Assembly (NCBI GenBank): GCA_006227785.1
Contig: SBFU01000457.1
Location: 1 to 12,477 of the forward strand
Direction: 5' to 3'
Length of the DNA stretch: 12,477 bases
Source of the DNA: Burkholderiales bacterium
GTDB lineage: Bacteria > Pseudomonadota > Gammaproteobacteria > Burkholderiales > Burkholderiaceae_C
Shown here in pieces: positions 8,378-12,477 of the stretch. Position numbers and translations under genes: made by a program. Position 1 is the stretch's first letter, and the number at the start of each line of letters is the position of its first letter. Under the pieces are notes generated by a model. That model was not told the DNA's origin, searched no databases, and saw only the letters and a list, made by a program, of their open reading frames with translations.

Positions 8378-8548
8378 TCAGGCAGAGGGCCCGGCACGCC
8401 GGCAGCGCTCACTGCAGTATCTGACCTGCTCCCAGTCCCGGGCCCATTTGCGGCGCCACGTCATGGGAAGGCCGCAGGCCTGGCAGGGTTTGCTGGGCAG
8501 GCCGGACTTGTTGCCCTTGAAGCCCGGGGCTGGCCGACGCTCAGCCAC
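8378..8548 (-). CDS. DUF2256 small zinc-ribbon-like protein
   Basis: A 56-residue basic protein, [17 protein letters not shown] onward, with four cysteines in a zinc-ribbon-like array: C22-x2-C25 (PCQACGLP) and C45-x3-C49 (YCSERC). Between them lies the conserved [16 protein letters not shown] stretch typical of DUF2256. DUF2256 genes commonly sit beside cryptochrome/photolyase-related genes, as here; their function is unknown. The start is a GTG at 8548 preceded by AAGGGACGG at good spacing. It overlaps the stop of the upstream MerR gene by 8 bases, implying translational coupling. The stop lies 13 bp before the photolyase ATG. An ATG-only or length-filtered gene call would miss it or give it a spurious 175-residue extension. 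Confidence 0.88.
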   Translation of the reverse strand: MAERRPAPGFKGNKSGLPSKPCQACGLPMTWRRKWARDWEQVRYCSERCRRAGPSA

Positions 8549-9545
8549 GGGTACCGTCCCTTGCAGCCTGTTCGGCCCGCCAGGCCGCCACCCCCATGGG
8601 GATGTCGACCAGCCGGCCCATGGGTTGCCAGCCGGCCGCAGACGCCTGATGGCCCCGGCGCAGCAGGGGCACCTGGCCTCCGGCCCAGAGCGCGACGGCC
8701 GGTGGCAGGCGCAGGCGCAGCTGCTCGAGCGCGGTCCTGACCTCGCGCGGGTTCTGGATGCCGCTGAAGCCCAGGGCGACGATGTCGGCTCCGCCGGCCT
8801 GGGCCGCTGCGACGATTTCAGGCAGCGGCGTCTGGGTGCCCAGCGGCACCGTCTGACAACCTTCGAGCACCAGCATGCACTCGGCCATGAGCAGGCCCAA
8901 TGCATGGGGTTCGCCGGGCAAGGTGGTCAGCAGCACACGGGGCGGCACCAGGGTGCGCTGCGTGGCCGCCTGCGCCATGGCCTGGCGCAGCAGGCCCTGG
9001 ACCACCTCGGTGTAGAGGTGCTCCTGGTGCACCGCCAACCGCCCTTCGATCCAGGACTGGCCGACCTGCATGTTCATGGGGGCCACACACTCGACCAGCA
9101 TTCGGGCCAGGCCGCGCTCCAGCAGCGCCTGCTGCAGCGACTGGCGCAAGGCCACCACGTCCTGGCGGACCAGCATGTCCAGCCAGTGCGGGATGTCGGC
9201 ACAGGGCTCTGGTGCCGGCGCGCCGGGGCGGGACCGACTGCGGCCCGATCCGGTGCCGCCCTGCATCCGACCCGCCTTCTCCTGCGTATCCAGTTGCAAC
9301 AGGTCGGCCAGCGGCATCGCCACCACCCGGCCCGGACGGTGGCCGGCATCAATGAGCCGGCGGACGTGGCGCAGACGGGTGAGCTGTTCGTCGTCGTACT
9401 GCCGCTCACCCTGGGCATCGCGGGTGGGCTGAGGAAAACCGTAGCGGCGCTCCCAGACGCGCAAGGTGTCCTTGGACAGGCCGGTGTCGCGCTCGATGTC
9501 GGCGATGCTGTGGAGAACCGGCACGCCGGTGATCGAACTTGTCAT
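8541..9545 (-). CDS. litR: MerR-family regulator with adenosylcobalamin-binding light-sensor domain (LitR/CarH type)
   Basis: A 334-residue regulator. The N-terminal MerR winged helix-turn-helix spans about residues 10-75 ([25 protein letters not shown]). A low-complexity linker follows, then a helical cap with W165-x9-E175-H176 ([14 protein letters not shown]), the cap signature of B12 photoreceptors. The Rossmann cobalamin domain has E212-P-H214-A-L-G217, matching ExHxxG, whose His is the lower cobalt ligand in CarH. In this family the AdoCbl-bound tetramer represses in the dark, and light breaks the Co-C bond and releases DNA. Light-dependent repression of this operon and its divergent neighbours is therefore inferred. 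The ATG at 9545 is preferred over a TTG two codons upstream. It is the first gene of the minus-strand run litR-DUF2256-photolyase-diiron protein. Confidence 0.93.
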   Translation of the reverse strand: MTSSITGVPVLHSIADIERDTGLSKDTLRVWERRYGFPQPTRDAQGERQYDDEQLTRLRHVRRLIDAGHRPGRVVAMPLADLLQLDTQEKAGRMQGGTGSGRSRSRPGAPAPEPCADIPHWLDMLVRQDVVALRQSLQQALLERGLARMLVECVAPMNMQVGQSWIEGRLAVHQEHLYTEVVQGLLRQAMAQAATQRTLVPPRVLLTTLPGEPHALGLLMAECMLVLEGCQTVPLGTQTPLPEIVAAAQAGGADIVALGFSGIQNPREVRTALEQLRLRLPPAVALWAGGQVPLLRRGHQASAAGWQPMGRLVDIPMGVAAWRAEQAARDGTRG

Positions 9546-9551
9546 GGACAA
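9539..9551. promoter_or_regulatory. 13-bp inverted repeat over the litR start codon
   Basis: TTGTC-ATG-GACAA has perfect 5-bp arms and covers the litR ATG in the 49-bp gap before the divergent peroxidase gene. The position suits an autoregulatory operator for LitR, since MerR proteins bind dyads. It does not match the TGTACA-type LitR/PplR1 boxes described in pseudomonads. A possible litR -10, GATAAT on the minus strand at 9577-9572, lies just upstream, without a convincing -35. Confidence 0.25.
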
Positions 9552-9559
9552 AACCGTCA
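9550..9559 (+). repeat. Decamer AAAACCGTCA, copy 1 (upstream of the peroxidase gene)
   Basis: The ten bases recur exactly at 10246-10255, on the same strand, in the next intergenic region upstream of the oxidoreductase. Both copies lie in short non-coding gaps between probable light-response genes. This may be a shared regulator half-site. It is too close to the peroxidase start to be an ordinary -35 element. Confidence 0.3.
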
Positions 9560-9594
9560 GAATGGCTGTGAATTATCGTTGCAAGGACCGAAAA

Positions 9595-10230
9595 ATGAAG
9601 CATGTCCATGTCAAGACCCATGGCGGGGCGCGGATTCCGACGCTGGCCCTGCTGGCCGCGCTGTGCACCCAGCTGGCGGGTCCGGCGCAGGCACAGGTGC
9701 CCGCAGCGGCCGCGCCGCTGACCACGGCGGCCTCGTCGGCCGACTGTCCCCCGCTGCTGAGACAGCGCTTCGACCGGCTGCAGGACGAGGTGGAACAGGA
9801 CCTGTGCCAGTACCGCGGCCAGGTGCTGCTGGTGGTCAACACCGCCAGTTTCTGCGGCTTCACCGGCCAGTACGAAGGGCTGGAGGCGCTCTACGCCCGC
9901 TACCGCGACCGCGGCTTCGTGGTGCTGGGCTTTCCATCCAACGACTTCGGCCGTCAGGAGCCGGGCAGCAACCAGGCCATCGCCGACTTCTGCCAGAACA
10001 CCTTCGGCGTGCGGTTTCCGATGTTCGGCAAATCGACCGTGATCGGGCGCGAGGCCAACCCGCTGTACCGGGAGCTGGCCGCACGGACCGGTCAGGCCCC
10101 GGGCTGGAACTTCCACAAGTACCTGGTGGCCCGTGATGGACAGACGGTGCGCAGCTTCGGCAGCCAGGTCAGCCCGGATAACCCTGTGCTGATCAGGGAT
10201 ATCGAACGATTTCTCTCGACCAGAATGTGA
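9595..10230 (+). CDS. Exported glutathione peroxidase-like (thioredoxin-type) thiol peroxidase
   Basis: A 211-residue protein with a signal peptide: MKHVHVKTHGG, a hydrophobic core LALLAALC, and a likely signal peptidase I site after AGPAQAQ. The mature part has the GPx landmarks. The peroxidatic cysteine C87 sits in NTASFCGFTGQYEGL, the catalytic Gln Q121 in FGRQEPG, and the Trp-Asn pair W171-N172 in WNFHKYLV. A second cysteine, C133 (ADFCQ), lies 46 residues after C87, the place of the resolving Cys in thioredoxin-dependent GPx enzymes, so a 2-Cys mechanism is likely. The usual FPCNQF is FPSNDF here. It should reduce H2O2 or lipid hydroperoxides in the periplasm, with an unknown reductant. 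The ATG at 9595 is chosen because AAGGA lies 7 bases upstream; the frame opens earlier, over the litR start. Its position divergent from litR suggests light or photo-oxidative control. Confidence 0.92.
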   Translation: MKHVHVKTHGGARIPTLALLAALCTQLAGPAQAQVPAAAAPLTTAASSADCPPLLRQRFDRLQDEVEQDLCQYRGQVLLVVNTASFCGFTGQYEGLEALYARYRDRGFVVLGFPSNDFGRQEPGSNQAIADFCQNTFGVRFPMFGKSTVIGREANPLYRELAARTGQAPGWNFHKYLVARDGQTVRSFGSQVSPDNPVLIRDIERFLSTRM

Positions 10231-10243
10231 CCGATCAGTCACA
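10226..10243. promoter_or_regulatory. 18-bp near-perfect dyad overlapping the peroxidase stop codon
   Basis: TGTGAC-CGATCA-GTCACA is symmetric at 16 of 18 positions, with GATC at the centre. It covers the peroxidase TGA (10228-10230) and opens the 328-bp gap before the oxidoreductase. It could be an operator, or a weak stem-loop ending the peroxidase transcript. The half-sites resemble CRP, but the TGTGA/TCACA spacing is 8 rather than 6, so CRP is unlikely. Confidence 0.4.
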
Positions 10244-10245
10244 AT

Positions 10246-10255
10246 AAAACCGTCA
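10246..10255 (+). repeat. Decamer AAAACCGTCA, copy 2 (upstream of the oxidoreductase operon)
   Basis: Exact same-strand copy of the decamer at 9550-9559. It lies 3 bp downstream of the 18-bp dyad and just upstream of two further short dyads. This places it in the probable promoter region of the oxidoreductase leader. Confidence 0.3.
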
Positions 10256-10257
10256 AG

Positions 10258-10284
10258 TTCAATTTGAAGCCAAAAAGTATTGGC
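10258..10284. promoter_or_regulatory. Two adjacent short dyads in the probable promoter of the oxidoreductase operon
   Basis: TTCAA-T-TTGAA (10258-10268) is followed directly by GCCAA-AAAGTA-TTGGC (10269-10284). With the 18-bp dyad at 10226 this gives three symmetric elements in 59 bp of locally AT-rich DNA, upstream of the structured leader. The likely use is promoter and operator. No convincing -35/-10 pair of the housekeeping or RpoE type could be assigned. Confidence 0.3.
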
Positions 10285-10285
10285 C

Positions 10286-10522
10286 GATCCCTTCACCCCA
10301 GTGCCCCGGAGGACACGATGACCCAAAATTTGCGGAACTTTCCCATCTGGCGGTCCCTCTCAGCCTGCAGAGGCGGGGTGAAGGATCTGGTCCAGGTCCT
10401 TCGAGCCCAGGTTTTTGAACTGCGAAGCCTTCCGGGTGTGCACCCGGATGCAATCCCGAGGCGCTTCTCCTCCTCCTCCCTCCCTCCCTTGTTCGTTTCG
10501 GGGCGCTTCGCAGTCTTTTTTT
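10286..10522 (+). ncRNA. Candidate structured leader RNA / attenuator of the oxidoreductase-DUF1365 operon
   Basis: This non-repetitive stretch forms strong nested stems on paper. Stem P1 pairs 10286-10299 with 10375-10387 (13 bp, one bulged C; core CCTTCACCCC/GGGGTGAAGG) around a 75-nt loop holding a CCTCT/AGAGG hairpin. A hairpin at 10381-10401 (arms AAGGATCT and AGGTCCTT, one wobble) uses the 3' arm of P1, so the two exclude each other. Stem P2 is a perfect 10-bp pair, ACTGCGAAGC (10419-10428) with GCTTCGCAGT (10505-10514). It encloses the hairpin CCGGGT-GTGC-ACCCGG (10432-10447) and a C/T-rich single strand, and seven T follow at 10516-10522. No hallmarks of cobalamin, FMN, TPP or other common riboswitches were recognised. 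It may instead be an intergenic repeat element or an independent small RNA. Confidence 0.4.
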
Positions 10523-10557
10523 ACATCGGCGGCCGGCAGGCTGCCCAGGGGGTCTGA
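10318..10557 (+). CDS. Possible leader ORF, 79 codons, with a strong Shine-Dalgarno sequence
   Basis: An ATG at 10318 is preceded by a perfect GGAGG (10308-10312) at 5-base spacing. The frame stays open to a TGA that leaves one base (G) before the oxidoreductase ATG, an arrangement suited to translational coupling. The predicted product (MTQNLRNFPIWRSLSACRGG onward) resembles no family I know, has a serine run SSSS, and shows no signal peptide. Its codon use lacks the GC3 bias of the neighbouring genes, which argues against a conserved protein. It overlaps all the leader stems, so translation could melt them. It may be a regulatory leader ORF or a chance ORF. Confidence 0.25.
   Translation: MTQNLRNFPIWRSLSACRGGVKDLVQVLRAQVFELRSLPGVHPDAIPRRFSSSSLPPLFVSGRFAVFFYIGGRQAAQGV
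10419..10522 (+). terminator. Terminator-like stem P2 with T7 tract before the oxidoreductase
   Basis: A perfect 10-bp inverted repeat (10419-10428 with 10505-10514) is followed, after one C, by seven T at 10516-10522, 37 bp before the oxidoreductase ATG. The 76-nt loop is much longer than in ordinary intrinsic terminators, but it contains its own hairpin and could stack. If it works, it would be a premature, and so regulated, terminator for the downstream operon. Confidence 0.3.
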
Positions 10558-10558
10558 G

Positions 10559-11977
10559 ATGTACTCGGATCCCGTCTCCCCACCCAACCCCCAGCGCAAC
10601 CCGCAACCCGGTCCCCGGGTCGCGGTGGTCGGCTCCGGCATTGCCGGCTTGTCGGCTGCCCATGCCCTGCGTCAGCATGCCAGGGTCAGCCTGTTCGAAG
10701 CCGGCGACTATTTCGGGGGCCACACCCACACCGTGGACATGCGACTGCCCGGCCCCGACGGACGGCAGGTGCAGTTCGGCGTCGACACCGGCTTCCTGGT
10801 GCTCAACGAGCGCACCTACCCCAACCTGCTGGCCCTGTTCCGGGAGCTCGATGTGCCGATCGCCAAATCGGACATGTCGTTCTCGGTCCAGGCACCCGGC
10901 GCCGGGGCCGGCGGCGGTCCGCTGGAATGGAGCGGCTCGGATCTTTCGACCGTGTTCGCCCAGCGCGGCAACGTGCTGCGCCCACGTTTCTGGCGCATGC
11001 TGTCGGACATCCTGCGCTTCAACCGCATCACCACGGCGCTGGCGCTGCGCGGCGAGGACCAGCGCCCGGACAGCCCGCTGATGCAGCCGCTGGGCGATTT
11101 CCTGCGCGAGCAGCGTTTCTCCGACGAATTCCGCGACTGGTACTTCCTGCCCATGATGGGCTGCATCTGGAGCTGCCCGACCGACCAGATGCTGCAGTTC
11201 CCGGTGGCCACCATGGTGCGCTTCTGCCACAACCATGGCCTGATCCAGGTCACGAACCGACCGCAGTGGTACACGGTGGCCGGCGGCGCGCGGACCTATG
11301 TCCAGAAGATCATTGCCGGGCTGACCGACCACAGGCTGTCCACACCAGTCCTGCGCGTGCTGCGCGATGACCAGGGCGTGAGCGTGATCACCCGCCAGGG
11401 TGTCGAACGCTACGACGCCCTGGTGCTGGCCTGCCACAGCGATCAGGCCTTGCGCATCCTGGGTGAAGGCGCCCAGCCGCAAGAACGGGCCGTGCTGGGT
11501 GCCATTCGTTACCAGCCCAACCTGGCGGTGTTGCACACCGACACCTCGGTGCTGCCGCGCAGCCGTCGGGCCTGGGCGGCCTGGAACTACGAACGGGCCC
11601 CCAGCGCCGACCGCGAATCAGCCCAGGTCTGCCTGCACTACCTGCTCAACCGGCTGCAGCCGCTGCCGGTCGAACAGCCAGTGGTCGTATCGCTGAACCC
11701 GCAGAGTCCGATCAGCGAGTCCACCGTGGTCGGCCGCTACGAATACGCCCACCCGGTGTTTGACCTGGCCGCGATCCGGGCCCAACGCCAGCTGCCCCAG
11801 CTGCAAGGTCAGATGCGCACCTATTTTGCGGGTGCATGGGCAGGCTATGGCTTCCACGAGGACGGCCTGAAGTCGGGTCTGGCGGCGGCCGAAGCGCTGC
11901 GGGTTGACCATGGCCAGGGCCACATGGCCCCGCCATCGAACGGCTGGCTCAGCCGCTCGCCAGAGGCAGCCGCATGA
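10559..11977 (+). CDS. FAD-dependent amine-oxidase-like oxidoreductase (partner of DUF1365)
   Basis: A 472-residue flavoprotein of the NAD(P)-binding-like / amine oxidase superfamily. The N-terminal dinucleotide-binding motif is VAVVGSGIAG (G25, G27, G30) with the ribose-binding acidic residue E47 (LFEAGDYFGG). The C-terminal flavin-binding signature is YFAGAWAGYGFHEDGLKSG (about residues 422-440). Homologues sit beside DUF1365 and cyclopropane-fatty-acid-synthase-like genes, are induced by light or singlet oxygen in several proteobacteria, and are linked to unsaturated, cyclopropane or furan fatty-acid modification. The exact reaction is not settled by sequence. The ATG at 10559 has AGGGGG 6 bases upstream, and upstream codons do not look coding. 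The stop overlaps the DUF1365 start (ATGA). Expression probably depends on the unusual 328-bp leader. Confidence 0.9.
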   Translation: MYSDPVSPPNPQRNPQPGPRVAVVGSGIAGLSAAHALRQHARVSLFEAGDYFGGHTHTVDMRLPGPDGRQVQFGVDTGFLVLNERTYPNLLALFRELDVPIAKSDMSFSVQAPGAGAGGGPLEWSGSDLSTVFAQRGNVLRPRFWRMLSDILRFNRITTALALRGEDQRPDSPLMQPLGDFLREQRFSDEFRDWYFLPMMGCIWSCPTDQMLQFPVATMVRFCHNHGLIQVTNRPQWYTVAGGARTYVQKIIAGLTDHRLSTPVLRVLRDDQGVSVITRQGVERYDALVLACHSDQALRILGEGAQPQERAVLGAIRYQPNLAVLHTDTSVLPRSRRAWAAWNYERAPSADRESAQVCLHYLLNRLQPLPVEQPVVVSLNPQSPISESTVVGRYEYAHPVFDLAAIRAQRQLPQLQGQMRTYFAGAWAGYGFHEDGLKSGLAAAEALRVDHGQGHMAPPSNGWLSRSPEAAA

Positions 11978-12477
11978 CCACGCCGGCAACGGCCCAGATC
12001 GGCTTCGGTCAGGTGCGACATACCCGCACCCGACCGCGTCGACACGCCTTTGCCTACCCGACCTATTTCCTCATGCTGCCCCTGCGCAGCCTGCGTCGCG
12101 AAGGCCCGGGCACCCTGGTGCGCAACCGTGCAGCCGCCCTCAGCTTCCGCGACAGCGACCACGGCGACGGCCGGAACGACTGCCTGGCCTGGTTCGACGA
12201 ACTGCTCGCCGGCCATGGCGTGACCGATGCCGACGGCGAAGTCTGGCTGCACACCTATCCCCGCGTGCTCGGCTATGCCTTCAAGCCGGTGAGTTTCTGG
12301 TACGCCCACCGTGCCGACGGCAGTCTGCGCGCCATCGTCGCCGAGGTGAACAACACCTTTGGCGAACGCCACTGCTACCTGCTGGACCAGCCGCGCTACG
12401 GTCAACCCGTCGAAGCCGGCAAGGCCATGCACGTCTCGCCTTTCTGCCCGGTGCGTGGTCATTACCGGTTCGTCTTC
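11974..12477 (+). CDS. DUF1365 family protein (3' end outside window)
   Basis: An open frame from the ATG at 11974 runs 168 codons to the window edge. It shows DUF1365 features in order: an N-terminal HTRTRPRRHAFAYPTYFLML segment, the core LGYAFKPVSFWYAH, then EVNNTFGERHCYLL, and KAMHVSPFCP near the visible end. Family members are about 240-280 residues, so roughly two thirds is present. The biochemical role is unknown; the family travels with the flavin oxidoreductase and with CFA-synthase-like methyltransferases in lipid-modification and photo-oxidative stress clusters. It overlaps the oxidoreductase stop by 4 bp, so the two are translationally coupled. A CFA-synthase-like gene just beyond the right edge would be expected. 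Confidence 0.93.
   Translation, partial: MTTPATAQIGFGQVRHTRTRPRRHAFAYPTYFLMLPLRSLRREGPGTLVRNRAAALSFRDSDHGDGRNDCLAWFDELLAGHGVTDADGEVWLHTYPRVLGYAFKPVSFWYAHRADGSLRAIVAEVNNTFGERHCYLLDQPRYGQPVEAGKAMHVSPFCPVRGHYRFVF

Noticed and set aside
8378..8905. 175-codon version of the DUF2256 gene
   Set aside because: The upstream extension is out of frame with, and lies inside, the MerR coding region. The GTG at 8548 with its own Shine-Dalgarno sequence gives the normal DUF2256 length.
9546..9594. Classic TGTACA-type LitR/PplR1 box between litR and the peroxidase gene
   Set aside because: No TGTACA or close paired half-sites are present in the gap.
10226..10243. CRP/FNR binding site
   Set aside because: The half-sites TGTGA and TCACA are separated by 8 bases rather than 6, and the dyad lies over a stop codon. 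Kept only as an unassigned dyad.
9406..10326. 306-codon minus-strand ORF over the peroxidase gene
   Set aside because: Shadow of the peroxidase coding frame; the plus-strand protein has the complete GPx catalytic residues and a signal peptide.
10244..10558. Known riboswitch (cobalamin, FMN or TPP)
   Set aside because: No B12 box, RFN elements or ordered TPP motifs were found. CTGAGA near 10554 is isolated and at the wrong end of the leader for TPP.
10259..11536. 425-codon minus-strand ORF over the oxidoreductase gene
   Set aside because: Antisense shadow of a clear FAD-binding protein; composition typical of GC-rich antisense frames.

Overview
The window is GC-rich bacterial DNA (roughly two thirds G+C) with strongly GC3-biased genes. 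It most resembles a betaproteobacterium of the order Burkholderiales, Comamonadaceae-like. This rests on the glnE / YhdP-family neighbourhood and on protein character; no database search was possible. No tRNA, rRNA, CRISPR array, insertion sequence or phage gene was seen.

Left part (1-5913): a large envelope protein of the YhdP/TIGR02099 (AsmA-like) family runs leftward off the window edge. It is divergent from glnE, the bifunctional glutamine synthetase adenylyltransferase. The glnE stop overlaps (ATGA) the start of a small rhomboid-like membrane protein of the rhombosortase type, whose expected catalytic serine is a threonine.

Middle part (9551 down to 5882, minus strand): this looks like one leftward light-response operon. 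It begins with a MerR-type regulator carrying a C-terminal adenosylcobalamin-binding domain (LitR/CarH type) with the diagnostic Wx9EH and ExHxxG motifs. Next is a 56-residue DUF2256 zinc-ribbon protein with a GTG start overlapping the regulator's stop. Then comes an Fe-S cryptochrome/photolyase of the PhrB (FeS-BCP) family with all four cluster cysteines. Last is a ferritin-like diiron protein whose end overlaps the rhomboid gene tail to tail.

Right part (9595-12477, plus strand): divergent from the regulator lies an exported glutathione peroxidase-like thiol peroxidase. It is followed by a 328-bp gene-poor stretch, a flavin-dependent amine-oxidase-like oxidoreductase and a DUF1365 gene that runs off the right edge. 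The oxidoreductase/DUF1365 pair is known from light- and singlet-oxygen-induced lipid-modification clusters in other proteobacteria. The whole of 5882-12477 therefore reads as a photo-oxidative stress island: B12 light sensor, DNA repair, peroxide removal and probable membrane-lipid modification.

The least explained sequence is the 10226-10558 stretch. It holds three successive dyads, a 13-bp stem with one bulge (10286-10299 / 10375-10387), a hairpin that competes with that stem, a second perfect 10-bp stem (10419-10428 / 10505-10514) followed at once by a run of seven T, and a Shine-Dalgarno-led small ORF that ends one base before the oxidoreductase start. This is a candidate undescribed structured leader or attenuator controlling the oxidoreductase-DUF1365 operon.
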